From positions 930,001 through 994,000 of the forward strand of contig NZ_CP113064.1 of the NCBI RefSeq assembly GCF_026625805.1: 64,000 nucleotides of DNA, in the 5' to 3' direction. Position numbers and translations under genes: made by a program. A model generated the notes under the pieces. That model did not search any database, was not told the origin of the DNA, and was given only the letters and a program-made list of their open reading frames with translations. Source of the stretch: Brevundimonas sp. SL130 (GTDB lineage: Bacteria > Pseudomonadota > Alphaproteobacteria > Caulobacterales > Caulobacteraceae). How positions within the stretch are numbered: the first letter of the stretch is position 1; the number at the start of each line of letters is the position of its first letter. This document shows positions 1-7,680 of the stretch, one piece after another.

Positions 1-1
1 A

Positions 2-136
2 ACCTGTGGCTTCTCGCGTCGCAAGGTGTTGGATCGGATGATTGCGGCGCAGGCGATCACTTCGGGTGCGACCCTGGTGACCTGCAACGGCGACGATTTT
101 CGCGACATCCCCGGCCTGACCCTGCTGGAATGGTGA
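2..136 (+). CDS. VapC-family PIN-domain toxin, C-terminal fragment
   Basis: The reading frame is open from the window edge to TGA at 134-136 and gives about 44 residues. The segment D-R-M-I-A-A-Q-A-I followed by G-A-T-L-V-T-C-N-G-D-D-F and the ending I-P-G-L-T-L-L-E-W is the usual end of VapC-type PIN-domain ribonucleases, including the last acidic metal-binding positions. VapC toxins cleave RNA (often initiator tRNA) and are neutralised by a VapB antitoxin, which would lie upstream outside the window. It converges on uvrC with only 6 bp between the two stop codons. The first two thirds of the gene cannot be judged. Confidence 0.72.
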   Translation, partial: TCGFSRRKVLDRMIAAQAITSGATLVTCNGDDFRDIPGLTLLEW

Positions 137-142
137 GGCGGT

Positions 143-2008
143 CTACGGCTGCCTGAAGAAGGCGTGGATACGTTCGGCCAGGGGCTGGTTGATGCCGTCC
201 ACCTTGACCAGGTCCGACACCGACGCCCGACCGACGCCCTTGGCGGAGCCGAAGGCGTGGAGCAGGGCCTTCTTGCGGCCGGGGCCGACGCCTTCGATCT
301 CGTCGAGGGGATTCTTCTTGATGTCCATCGAGCGGCGCTTGGCGTGGGCGCCGTTGGCGAAACGGTGGGCCTCGTCGCGCAGCCGCTGGAGATAGTAGAG
401 GGCCGGGGACTTCAGCGGCAGCATGAAGGGCGGCTTGCCGGGCATGAAGAACTTCTCCATCCCCGCGTCGCGGTCCGGCCCCTTGGCGACGCCGACCACG
501 GCGATGTCGTCCAGGCCCAGGTCGGCCAGGACCGCCAGCACCTCGGCCAGCTGGCCCGCGCCGCCGTCGATCAGCAGCAGGTCGGGACGGACGGCGTCCT
601 CGCCCTCTTCCTCGTCCTTGACCAGGCGGGCGAAGCGGCGGCGCATCACCTCGCGCATCATGCCGTAGTCGTCGCCGGGCGTCAGATCCTCGCCGCGGAT
701 GTTGAACTTGCGGTACTGGGACTTCTGGAAGCCGTCGGGCCCGGCGACGACCATGCCGCCGACCGCATTGGTGCCCTGGATATGGGCGTTGTCGTAGATC
801 TCGATCCGCTCGGGCCGGGTCTCCAGGCCGAAGGCCTCGCAGACCTCGTCCAGGATCTTCCCTTGGGCGGAGCTTTCGGCCAGGCGGCGGCCCAGAGCCT
901 CGCGGGCGTTGGTCAGGGCGTGGTCGACGAGGGCCAGTTTCTCGCCGCGCATCGGGCGGACGATCTCGATCTTGCGATCCGCCTTCATCGAGAAGGCCTC
1001 CTCCAGCAGCTCCAGCTCGTGCGGGCGGACGTTGGACAGGATCAGGCGCGGGATCGGCTTGTCCTCGTAGAACTGGCCCAGGAAGGCGGCCAGGATCTCG
1101 GGATCGGTGTCGGTCTTGTCCACGCGCGGGAAATAGGCGCGGCCGCCCCAGTTCTGGCCGGCGCGATAGAAGAAGACCTGGACGCAGGCCTGGCCGCCGT
1201 CGGAGTGCAGGGCGAAGACGTCGCCCTCGGCCACGCTGTCGGCGCTGACGGAGTTTTCCATCGAGATGGCGGACAGGGCGCGGATGCGGTCGCGCACGCG
1301 GGCGGCCTGTTCGAAATCCATCTCGTCGGAGGCGGCCTGCATCTCTTGCGACAGGCGGCCGATGACGGCGCGCGACTTGCCACGCAGGAACTGTTCGGCC
1401 TCGGTGACCAGTTCGCCATAGTCCTCAAGCGAGATCAGGCCGGTGCAGGGGGCCGAGCACCGCTTGATCTGGTGCAGCATACAGGGGCGGGTTCGGGTCT
1501 CGTAAACGCTGTCCGAACAGGAGCGCAGCAGGAAAGCCTTCTGCAAGGTGTTCAGGGTCCGGTTGACCGCCCAGGTCGAGGCGAAGGGACCGAAATAGTG
1601 GCCGGGGGTGACATGGGCGCCGCGATGCTTGCGCACCTGCGGGGCGCGGTGGTCGCTGCGAATCATCAGTTCGGCGAAGGACTTGTCGTCGCGCAGCAGG
1701 ACGTTGAAGCGAGGCTTCAGCTTCTTGATGAAGTTGGATTCCAGCAGCAGGGCCTCGGTCTCGGACGCCGTGACGACCAGTTCCATCGACCGGGTCTGGG
1801 CCACCATCAGGCCGATGCGCTGGGTGTGGAACCGGCCCTGGGCGTACTGGACGATGCGCTTCTTCAGTGACTTGGCCTTGCCGACGTACAGGCATGACCC
1901 GTCCTCGCCATACATGCGATAGACGCCCGGCTTGTCGGGCGCCCGACGCGCCTCGTCGGCGATCAAGGCGGCGGCCGTCAGGTTCGAATCGAGCGTCTCC
2001 TCGGTCAT
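143..2008 (-). CDS. uvrC: UvrABC excinuclease subunit C
   Basis: UvrC makes the dual incision around bulky DNA lesions after UvrB loading in nucleotide excision repair, in the cytoplasm. The 621-residue length is normal. An N-terminal GIY-YIG nuclease domain is visible (G28-V-Y, Y41-V-G, then K-x-L-K-K-R), followed by a UVR helical pair around residues 215-250 (D-F-E-Q-A-A-R-V-R-D), an RNase H-like endonuclease domain (E-I-Y-D-N-A-H-I-Q-G, L-L-L-I-D-G-G, D-E-A-H-R-F-A) and C-terminal tandem helix-hairpin-helix motifs (E-G-V-G-P-G-R-K-K and V-D-G-I). It is transcribed alone here, convergent with the VapC fragment; upstream lies a palindromic intergenic element. No feature looks abnormal. Confidence 0.97.
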   Translation of the reverse strand: MTEETLDSNLTAAALIADEARRAPDKPGVYRMYGEDGSCLYVGKAKSLKKRIVQYAQGRFHTQRIGLMVAQTRSMELVVTASETEALLLESNFIKKLKPRFNVLLRDDKSFAELMIRSDHRAPQVRKHRGAHVTPGHYFGPFASTWAVNRTLNTLQKAFLLRSCSDSVYETRTRPCMLHQIKRCSAPCTGLISLEDYGELVTEAEQFLRGKSRAVIGRLSQEMQAASDEMDFEQAARVRDRIRALSAISMENSVSADSVAEGDVFALHSDGGQACVQVFFYRAGQNWGGRAYFPRVDKTDTDPEILAAFLGQFYEDKPIPRLILSNVRPHELELLEEAFSMKADRKIEIVRPMRGEKLALVDHALTNAREALGRRLAESSAQGKILDEVCEAFGLETRPERIEIYDNAHIQGTNAVGGMVVAGPDGFQKSQYRKFNIRGEDLTPGDDYGMMREVMRRRFARLVKDEEEGEDAVRPDLLLIDGGAGQLAEVLAVLADLGLDDIAVVGVAKGPDRDAGMEKFFMPGKPPFMLPLKSPALYYLQRLRDEAHRFANGAHAKRRSMDIKKNPLDEIEGVGPGRKKALLHAFGSAKGVGRASVSDLVKVDGINQPLAERIHAFFRQP

Positions 2009-2040
2009 CCGGGTGGATATAGGGGCGCGACGGCGTCTGC

Positions 2041-2218
2041 GTCACCTCTCCGCACGCGAAGGCGCGGTGGGAGGACAGATCGCGTAGCGATCAGGAGGGG
2101 GCGACTCGGGCAGTGGTGATGACCTTCCCAGCTTCAGACACTGGGTCGCCCCCTCCTGGCGCTCGCTGACGCGATCGCTGGTCCTCCCCGTTCGCCTGCG
2201 CGAACGGGGAGGTGAGAT
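2041..2218. repeat. Intergenic palindromic element with about 70-bp imperfect terminal inverted repeats (MITE-like)
   Basis: The stretch between uvrC and the YdcZ-like gene folds back on itself. The left arm, read in reverse complement, gives tcgccccctcctgatcgct and ends in gaggtgac. The right arm gives tcgccccctcctggcgctc and ends in gaggtgag. The arms are about 70 bp each with several mismatches and are separated by about 30 bp near 2110-2140. Inner sub-hairpins such as ccgttcgcctgcgcgaacgg are also present. No coding capacity is seen. It resembles the dispersed palindromic intergenic repeats of Caulobacterales; no second copy was noticed in this window. Confidence 0.6.
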
Positions 2219-2219
2219 T

Positions 2220-2666
2220 TTACGACCGGCGGACCAGCAGCACGCCTGCCAGAACTAGGCCCACCCCCGCGATCCGGCCCAGGTTCAGCGGCTGGCGCGG
2301 CACGCCCAGGGCGCCGAAATGATCCAGGACCAGGCTGAGCAGCAGCTGGCCGCCGACCATCAGGGTGATGGTCATGGCCACGCCCAGGCGCGGCACGCCC
2401 CAGGCGGCGGCGACCACGAAACAGGCGCCGTAAACCCCGCCCATCCAGGCGTACCAGGGCAGGGCGCGCGTGGCGGCGAAGTCGGGGCGGGTGTGCATCA
2501 GGGCGGCGACGATCCCCAGCACCGTCGTGCCGACGGCGAAGGAGATAAAGGCCGCATTGACCGGCGAGGCGACGGCGGTCGCCAGCTTGGCGTTGGTCGG
2601 CGCCTGGAGGGCGGTGGCGCCCCCGGCCAGGACGACAATCAGAATGGCGATCAGCGAGGGGTTCAT
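2220..2666 (-). CDS. DMT-type membrane transporter of the YdcZ (DUF606) family
   Basis: A 148-residue, almost wholly hydrophobic protein with about five membrane-spanning segments. The N-terminus (M-N-P-S-L-I-A-I-L-I-V-V-L-A-G-G) with the following A-L-Q-A-P-T-N-A-K-L-A and the late G-G-Q-L-L-L-S-L-V-L-D-H-F-G are typical of YdcZ/DUF606 proteins, which are half-size relatives of the drug/metabolite transporter superfamily. The substrate is unknown; members are predicted inner-membrane exporters that act as pairs. It is preceded on the same strand by the esterase gene with a 31-bp gap, so the two could be co-transcribed. Confidence 0.8.
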   Translation of the reverse strand: MNPSLIAILIVVLAGGATALQAPTNAKLATAVASPVNAAFISFAVGTTVLGIVAALMHTRPDFAATRALPWYAWMGGVYGACFVVAAAWGVPRLGVAMTITLMVGGQLLLSLVLDHFGALGVPRQPLNLGRIAGVGLVLAGVLLVRRS

Positions 2667-2697
2667 GCGCTCTGGCTAGCACGACCGTCGCCGATTG

Positions 2698-3552
2698 TTA
2701 GCCCGAGATGAAGCGGGCGGCGCGTTCGCCCTCGGGGTCGCCGGCGACGCCGAAGCCGCGGTTGATGGTCATGTGGCTGTCGTCGGGGGCGGCGACCACA
2801 TCGGCTCGACTGCCCACGCGGGTCAGGGCTTCGGCCAAGCCGCGGCTCTGGACGGCCGAGTCCTGACGCCGGGCGACATGGAAGATCAGGAAGGGCGGAT
2901 AGGCGACGCCGGGGCGGACCCGCAGGGTGGGCGACAGGGCGGCGGCCTGGTCGCCGAAGGCCTGATCATAGGTCTGGTCCAGCCACTGGTCGATGCGGCC
3001 GTCCCCGCGCGGGGCGGTGGCGTCATAGCCGGCGCCGTCCAGCAGGATGACCCCCGCCAAGTCCGAAGGCTTCAGACCGACCGCGCCCAGATAGTCGGGG
3101 TCGATCCCGACCAGGGCGGCCAGATGGGCCCCGGCGGAATGGCCCAGCAGATAGAGGGGGCGGCCCGGCAGGCGGCGTTTCAGGTCGGCGACGGCGGCGG
3201 CGACGTCCATGGCCGACTCGCGGGCGCTGACGGCGGGGGCCAGACGATAGCTGGTCGAGGCCAGGGTCAGGCTGTGGCGCTGGGCATAGGCAGGCAGTTC
3301 GCTGACCATCGCCCGTTCACCGCGCGACCAGCCGCCGCCGTGGACGAACACCAGGATCGGCCCGGTTCCACGGTCCGCATAGACGTCATAGGCCTGGAGC
3401 GGATCGGGGCCGAAGGTCCAGGTGTGGGCGGGCGCCACGGCGCTGTGGCCGGACTCGTTCCGCCGCCGCGCTAGACGGCGCTGGGCCAGGGCCGGGGTCG
3501 ATAGGGCGGCGAGCGTCAGGCCCAGCAGGGCGACGCGACGGGAAACGGGCAT
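2698..3552 (-). CDS. Exported alpha/beta hydrolase (carboxylesterase, HGGG type)
   Basis: A 284-residue protein. The N-terminus (M-P-V-S-R-R-V-A-L-L-G-L followed by A-L-A-Q) is a signal peptide with a twin arginine, so export to the periplasm is likely. The hydrolase core shows the oxyanion motif H71-G-G-G-W, the nucleophile elbow G137-H-S139-A-G, and a C-terminal D-D-S-H260 supplying the catalytic His. This arrangement is that of the hormone-sensitive-lipase/BD-FAE-like esterases acting on short-chain esters; the natural substrate cannot be read from sequence. It lies head to tail downstream of the Nudix gene. Confidence 0.83.
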   Translation of the reverse strand: MPVSRRVALLGLTLAALSTPALAQRRLARRRNESGHSAVAPAHTWTFGPDPLQAYDVYADRGTGPILVFVHGGGWSRGERAMVSELPAYAQRHSLTLASTSYRLAPAVSARESAMDVAAAVADLKRRLPGRPLYLLGHSAGAHLAALVGIDPDYLGAVGLKPSDLAGVILLDGAGYDATAPRGDGRIDQWLDQTYDQAFGDQAAALSPTLRVRPGVAYPPFLIFHVARRQDSAVQSRGLAEALTRVGSRADVVAAPDDSHMTINRGFGVAGDPEGERAARFISG

Positions 3553-3604
3553 GGGACGTCCTTTCGTGATCCCTAGAATAACGCCGTCCTGCGGGCGATC
3601 CGTC

Positions 3605-4078
3605 TCACCAATTCGTATCGGTCTCTACGTCGTCGAAGATTTCGGCCAGGCGGGCGCGCGTCCCTCGGTTGGTGTCCGGCGGCAGGACGGCGGGGTGGAA
3701 CCAACCGATCTCGGCGATCTCGCCCTCGCTGGACCGCTCGCCAAGGTCGAAGGCGTCGATGCGGAAGACCAGCACATGATCGCCGGGGAAGAACCGCTCG
3801 TTGGAATGGATCGAGATCAGGCGCGGCGGGGTGCGGGCGATCAGGCCGGCCTCTTCCCTCAGTTCGCGCACCACGGCGTCCTGGGTGGACTCGCCCTTGT
3901 CCACCCCGCCGCCGGGCAGCCACCAGCCGGCCAGATAGGTGTGTTTGACCAGCAGCACCCGCCCGCCCGCATCGACGGCGACGCCGCGCACCCCCAAGGT
4001 CTTGCCGCGCGTCAGCCGCGACCAGACGAAAAAGAGGGGACGGGTGAAGGGTTCGATGTGGGTGCGCCAGGTGCTCAT
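3605..4078 (-). CDS. Nudix hydrolase
   Basis: A 157-residue protein with a complete Nudix box (G-x5-E-x7-R-E-L-R-E-E-A-G-L) around residues 55-77. Nudix enzymes hydrolyse nucleoside diphosphate derivatives with a divalent metal; the subfamily and substrate cannot be assigned. A basic, hydrophobic N-terminal stretch (T-R-P-L-F-F-V-W-S-R) precedes the fold. The gene lies between the sulfotransferase and the esterase on the minus strand, with 28 bp to the former. The ATG at 4078 was chosen because the fold begins about 30 residues later. Confidence 0.88.
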   Translation of the reverse strand: MSTWRTHIEPFTRPLFFVWSRLTRGKTLGVRGVAVDAGGRVLLVKHTYLAGWWLPGGGVDKGESTQDAVVRELREEAGLIARTPPRLISIHSNERFFPGDHVLVFRIDAFDLGERSSEGEIAEIGWFHPAVLPPDTNRGTRARLAEIFDDVETDTNW

Positions 4079-4106
4079 GCCGAGACCATGGCATGATGGA
4101 TCACCG

Positions 4107-4919
4107 CTAGGTCAAGGACCGCGCCGCCGCGCCACGGTTGCGCATCACATACAGGGTCATGTCGCGCAGGCGGGGCAGGCGTTCCTTCAGGCGACGGCGC
4201 AGGGACAGGGTTTCGGCGTTGACGCTGGGGGACAGGTCGGGCTCGACCCCGTCCAGAAGCCGCATCCAGGTGCGGTCGGGCTCGTAACCCTGGGCGATCA
4301 GTTCGGCGCCGAGGTCGCCGTGACGACGCAGCTGGCCCTGGAGCCGGGGCAGGTGGCGGCGCCAGGCGCCCAGGCTGGACGGACAGACGGGACGGATCTG
4401 GCGCATGGCGGGCAGCCATTCCGCGTTCGGCCGGTCCACGGCGAGGTGATATTCTGAGAAGCGGCGCAACGGACGCAACCATGGCATGGCCGTCATCAGT
4501 TCGGCCTGGACCCGGTCGGGCTCGGTCACCAGACGGTGGTAGTCCACCACGTGAAAGCGCGGATGGTCCTTGGCGCGGGCCGCGGTGCGCGCGGCCCGGC
4601 GCCAGACGCGCAGATTGGTGAAATATCGGCCGGGATAGGCCGCGTGTTCGCTGGTGATCACCTCTCGCGGATCGCGGGCGACATAGATGACGTCCAGGCG
4701 CGGATCCAGTTTCAGGATATCGACCGCCGCCTCAACCTCGCCCGGACATTTGGTGCAGACCAGGCGGCGGTCGCGCGGGATCGGGCGACGCAACCTCTGT
4801 TCCGCCTCGATCGGTCCGTCGATGTCGAAACAGGTCAGGACCATGACATGGAGCAGGGTGGTGCCGCTGCGGGGCGCGCCGGTGATGTGCAGGCGTCTCG
4901 GGCGGGGTGCGTCGTGCAT
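4107..4919 (-). CDS. Sulfotransferase family protein
   Basis: A 270-residue protein whose N-terminal strand-loop G14-A-P-R-S-G-T-T matches the 5'-phosphosulfate-binding loop of PAPS-dependent sulfotransferases. The later segment Y-V-A-R-D-P-R-E-V-I-T-S matches the 3'-phosphate-binding motif. The acceptor could be a surface polysaccharide, lipid or small molecule. A C-terminal basic tail (R-R-L-K-E-R-L-P-R-L-R) is notable. It is the first gene of a minus-strand run with the Nudix and esterase genes. No sulfate-activation genes are near. Confidence 0.83.
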   Translation of the reverse strand: MHDAPRPRRLHITGAPRSGTTLLHVMVLTCFDIDGPIEAEQRLRRPIPRDRRLVCTKCPGEVEAAVDILKLDPRLDVIYVARDPREVITSEHAAYPGRYFTNLRVWRRAARTAARAKDHPRFHVVDYHRLVTEPDRVQAELMTAMPWLRPLRRFSEYHLAVDRPNAEWLPAMRQIRPVCPSSLGAWRRHLPRLQGQLRRHGDLGAELIAQGYEPDRTWMRLLDGVEPDLSPSVNAETLSLRRRLKERLPRLRDMTLYVMRNRGAAARSLT

Positions 4920-5106
4920 TCGGATCCTCTTGAAAGCGAGGCGCCAGTGAAGCCGAGCATTGCGGAGGTCGTTGGGTGATCGCGTATCGACGGTGTTTCA
5001 GTCCGAGGGCGGATGTTTCTCGGGTGAGACGCGGGTAGGGCCGGCAAGCGCCGCTTGAACCCCGCCGCCACTCGCTCTAATCCTGAAGATCAACAGGAGC
5101 ATAATC

Positions 5107-5187
5107 ATGCTGGCGCTCGGCATCATCTTCGGCTTCGTCGCCGTCATCGCCCTCATGAACCTGGTCGAGTTCGGCCGGGTTGACTGA
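5107..5187 (+). CDS. 26-residue single-pass membrane peptide, translationally coupled to the FolM-like gene
   Basis: ATG at 5107 lies seven bases after a strong AGGAG site (caacaggagcataatcatg). The peptide begins M-L-A-L-G-I-I-F-G-F-V-A-V-I-A-L-M-N and ends L-V-E-F-G-R-V-D: one hydrophobic helix with a short acidic tail. Its stop codon (5185-5187) overlaps the TTG start of the following reductase gene (5180), so the ribosome would feed directly into that gene. It may be a true small membrane protein, a leader for translational coupling, or both. No family is recognised. Confidence 0.6.
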   Translation: MLALGIIFGFVAVIALMNLVEFGRVD

Positions 5188-5941
5188 TCAGGGGCCCAGC
5201 GCCGTGCGGGGCGTCGCCCTGGTCACGGGCGGGGCGCGACGGATCGGGCGGGCCATTTGCCTGACCCTGGCCAAGGCCGGGTTCGACGTCGCCGTGCACC
5301 ACCATGCGTCGGGCGAGGACGCCCGGACCCTGGCGGACGAGATCGCGGCCCTGGGGCGGCGGGCGTGTCTGTTGCAGGCGGATTTGACGGACGAGGCCAA
5401 GGTGCGCGCCCTGGTTCCGGCGGCGGCCGAGGCCCTGGGGCCGGTGACGGTGCTGGTCAACAACGCCTCGGTGTTCGAAGACGACCGTGTCGGCGGCCTG
5501 AGCCGCGAAAGCTGGGACACCCATCTGGAGACCAATCTGCGGGCGCCCCTGGTGCTGGCCGAGGCGTTCGCCGCCCAGACTGTAGAAGGGGCGATCGTCA
5601 ATCTGCTGGATCAGAAGGTGCTGAAGCCGGATCCGCGCTTCTTCTCCTACAGTCTGTCGCGCAATGGCCTGTGGTGGGCGACAAAGACCCTGGCCCAGGC
5701 CCTGGCGCCGGGCATTCGGGTCAATGGGGTGGGGCCGGGACCGACCCTGCCGTCAATCCACCAGACCCCCGAGGAATTCGCCGCCGAAGCGCGGGGCACC
5801 CTGTTGCAGACGCCGGGCAGCCCCGAGGCGGTGGCCGAGGCCGTGCTGTGGCTCATTGACGCGCGGATGGTGACGGGCCAGATGATCGCCGTCGATGGGG
5901 GCCAGCATCTGGCCTGGCGCACCCCGGACATCCAGGAGTAG
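5180..5941 (+). CDS. FolM-like short-chain dehydrogenase (dihydromonapterin/pteridine reductase family)
   Basis: A 253-residue SDR. The NADPH loop T16-G-G-A-R-R-I-G is the pteridine-reductase (PTR1/FolM) form, N94-N-A-S is the structural motif, and the ending A-V-D-G-G-Q-H-L resembles the FolM C-terminus. It lies directly before folB, which fits a role in reducing dihydropterins in pterin/folate metabolism. The catalytic positions read D144 and Y157-S-L-S-R161, so the usual lysine of Y-x3-K is arginine here. The TTG start at 5180 lies inside the upstream peptide gene and is favoured because the fold starts at residue 11; a GTG at 5204 is the alternative but would cut into the fold. Confidence 0.82.
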   Translation: MTDQGPSAVRGVALVTGGARRIGRAICLTLAKAGFDVAVHHHASGEDARTLADEIAALGRRACLLQADLTDEAKVRALVPAAAEALGPVTVLVNNASVFEDDRVGGLSRESWDTHLETNLRAPLVLAEAFAAQTVEGAIVNLLDQKVLKPDPRFFSYSLSRNGLWWATKTLAQALAPGIRVNGVGPGPTLPSIHQTPEEFAAEARGTLLQTPGSPEAVAEAVLWLIDARMVTGQMIAVDGGQHLAWRTPDIQE

Positions 5942-5945
5942 TCGC

Positions 5946-6344
5946 GTGGTCCAGTCGTCTCAGGTGTCGCCGTTCCCGGCGGACGAGCCGCTGCGCTACG
6001 AGCGGCTGAGCGTCTTCGTGCGCGGGCTGGAGGTCGAGGCCGGGATCGGGGTCTATGACCACGAACAGGGGCGGTTGCAGCGGCTGGTCATCGACGTGAC
6101 CCTGGAGCTGGCGCCCAAGCCGATCGAACGTCTGGGCGACACCATCAACTACGAGACCGTGGCCAATGCGGCGCGCGCCATCGCCGCCGAGGGGCATGTG
6201 GGCCTGGTCGAGACCTTCGCCGAACGCCTGGCGCGCGCCTGTCTGGAGGACCGGCGGGTGCAGCGGGCGACCGTGCGGATCGAGAAGCCGGGCGCCCTGG
6301 CCGCCGTGATCGCGCCGGGCTGCGAGATCGTGCTGGCGCGATAG
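5946..6344 (+). CDS. folB: Dihydroneopterin aldolase
   Basis: FolB converts 7,8-dihydroneopterin to 6-hydroxymethyl-7,8-dihydropterin in folate synthesis. From the GTG at 5946 the protein is 132 residues, close to the 115-125 usual for the family with a short N-terminal extension. Family features are visible: V-E-A-G-I-G-V-Y-D-H-E-Q-G, the substrate-binding N-Y-E-T-V and the catalytic V-R-I-E-K-P-G-A. GTG 5946 lies 4 bases after the stop of the FolM-like gene; an earlier in-frame GTG at 5895 would overlap that gene and is less likely. The pair forms a compact pterin operon. Confidence 0.92.
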   Translation: MVQSSQVSPFPADEPLRYERLSVFVRGLEVEAGIGVYDHEQGRLQRLVIDVTLELAPKPIERLGDTINYETVANAARAIAAEGHVGLVETFAERLARACLEDRRVQRATVRIEKPGALAAVIAPGCEIVLAR

Positions 6345-6423
6345 GTTGCGTCGGGCCTTCCGCACGGCCATTGTCGGTTAACAGTCCGGCCGTTTCGACG
6401 GCGTGAGAAAAGCGTTCGATATC

Positions 6424-7029
6424 ATGGCCGAACCCGGCGATCCGAAGGGCCCCGACGCCCACGACGACGATCACGATCATGACGCCCATGTCGGTTTCGT
6501 CTCGCCGGCGTGCCTGATCGGCGTGCCGCGTGCGCCAGAACCCCAGGCTGACGCTTCAGCCCAGCCGGAACCTGAAATCCAGGCCGAAGCGCGTCCGCCG
6601 GAGCGGGAGCGCGATCTGTTTGATCCACCGGAGCCCGCGCCCGTGACCCCCGCCTTCGCCCCAACGTCGGCGCCGACGCCTCGTTTCGCCGCCGACGTCC
6701 GGCCGGCGCCGATGAGCCTGTACGCCGTCTATGTCCTGATCCTGCTGGCCGTCCCGACCCTGGGTCTGTCGGCCCTGCTGGCCCTGCTGGCGGTGACGGG
6801 GCGTGACGGACCGGACGAGCCCCTGGCCGGCAGCCATTTCGTCTATCAGCAACGCACCCTGTGGAGCGCGGCGGTGGCGGCGGTGCTGGGCGGCCTGCTG
6901 GTGATCGTCAACATAGGCGTCTTCGTCCTGTTCCTGCTGGCCCTGTGGGTGCTGGCGCGCGGCGCCTTCGGCGTCATGCGGCTGAAGGCTGGACGACCGA
7001 TCGACAATCCGCGCAGCTGGCTGTTCTGA
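6424..7029 (+). CDS. Membrane protein with acidic/proline-rich N-terminus (DUF4870-like C-terminal half)
   Basis: A 201-residue protein from the ATG at 6424. Residues 1-95 are low-complexity, rich in Asp, His, Pro, Ala and Glu (D-D-D-H-D-H-D-A-H near residue 20, which could bind metal). The C-terminal half has two strong membrane helices (L-Y-A-V-Y-V-L-I-L-L-A-V-P and G-G-L-L-V-I-V-N-I-G-V-F-V-L-F), a short loop holding the sequence Y-Q-Q-R-T-L-W, and an ending G-R-P-I-D-N-P. That half resembles DUF4870-type membrane proteins, as does the next gene 10 bp downstream. The function is unknown. Confidence 0.7.
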   Translation: MAEPGDPKGPDAHDDDHDHDAHVGFVSPACLIGVPRAPEPQADASAQPEPEIQAEARPPERERDLFDPPEPAPVTPAFAPTSAPTPRFAADVRPAPMSLYAVYVLILLAVPTLGLSALLALLAVTGRDGPDEPLAGSHFVYQQRTLWSAAVAAVLGGLLVIVNIGVFVLFLLALWVLARGAFGVMRLKAGRPIDNPRSWLF

Positions 7030-7039
7030 AAGGGCGACC

Positions 7040-7423
7040 ATGACGACTGAACCCAACTTCACCACTGGCCAGGAGCCGGAAGGCAAGGTCGCCGCCCTGA
7101 TCGCCTGGGCCCTGTTCATCCTGTCGATCCCCAGCGCTAATGTGCTGGTGCTGGTCGGGCTGGTCGTCTCCTATGTGGCGCGCGCGACGGCGGTGGGCGT
7201 GGCCCGCCAGCATATCGAGGCTCAGATCGCCCTGTTCTGGTCGGTCTTCTGGTGGACCATCGCCGCCTGGGTCGGCATCTTCGTCAGCGCCCTGCTGTCG
7301 GTGATCCTGATCGGGATTCCCTTCCTGCTGCTGTTCGGCCTGATCTGGTTCCTGCTCAGCGTCTGGTTCACGGTGAAGAGCGTTCTGGGTCTGATCAATC
7401 TGCTGCAAGACAAGCCGATCTGA
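7040..7423 (+). CDS. Small DUF4870-like membrane protein
   Basis: A 127-residue protein with three hydrophobic segments. The sequence R-Q-H-I-E-A-Q-I-A-L-F-W between helices 1 and 2 and the closing L-L-Q-D-K-P-I are the signature layout of DUF4870 proteins. An AAAGGG-type ribosome site precedes the ATG. It follows the previous membrane gene by 10 bp and is probably co-transcribed with it; the two appear to be related halves of one membrane unit. The function is unknown. Confidence 0.75.
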   Translation: MTTEPNFTTGQEPEGKVAALIAWALFILSIPSANVLVLVGLVVSYVARATAVGVARQHIEAQIALFWSVFWWTIAAWVGIFVSALLSVILIGIPFLLLFGLIWFLLSVWFTVKSVLGLINLLQDKPI

Positions 7424-7532
7424 CGCACCCCTCCGATGGAACATCCCGCCCCTCAAGCTGTTGAAGCGAAAAGGGAGTTGAGCATGGATCCTAGGGAAAA
7501 GTCCTAGAAGACGAGGTGTGGGGTGTGCCCCG

Positions 7533-7613
7533 CTATCCCCCCGAAGAGCCGCCGATGACGGGCAGGATGTCGTCGCCGGACGTCTGGTCCTTGGCGTCGA
7601 AGCGGTCGTCCAT
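7533..7613 (-). CDS. Small acidic peptide of 26 residues ending in Gly-Gly
   Basis: On the minus strand an AGGAGA site lies 7 bases before the ATG at 7613. The peptide M-D-D-R-F-D-A-K-D-Q-T-S continues with G-D-D-I-L-P-V-I-G-G-S-S-G-G and then TAG. It is downstream of, and in the same direction as, the 105-residue gene. It is acidic, without a membrane segment, and has a glycine/serine tail. The ribosome site is the main evidence; no family is recognised. Confidence 0.4.
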   Translation of the reverse strand: MDDRFDAKDQTSGDDILPVIGGSSGG

Positions 7614-7680
7614 GACGGGTCTCCTGAAGACTGTGGAGGTCTTCAGGACAGCGATCCAGACGCCGAGCCGTTCCCGGTCT

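Noticed and set aside
164..1870. Long plus-strand frame opposite uvrC (568 codons), and similar long antisense frames at 22227-23825, 51107-52285, 60678-62357 and 62215-63654
   Set aside because: Such frames arise from G/C at third codon positions of real genes; they have low-complexity composition and no domains, while the opposite strand encodes recognisable proteins.
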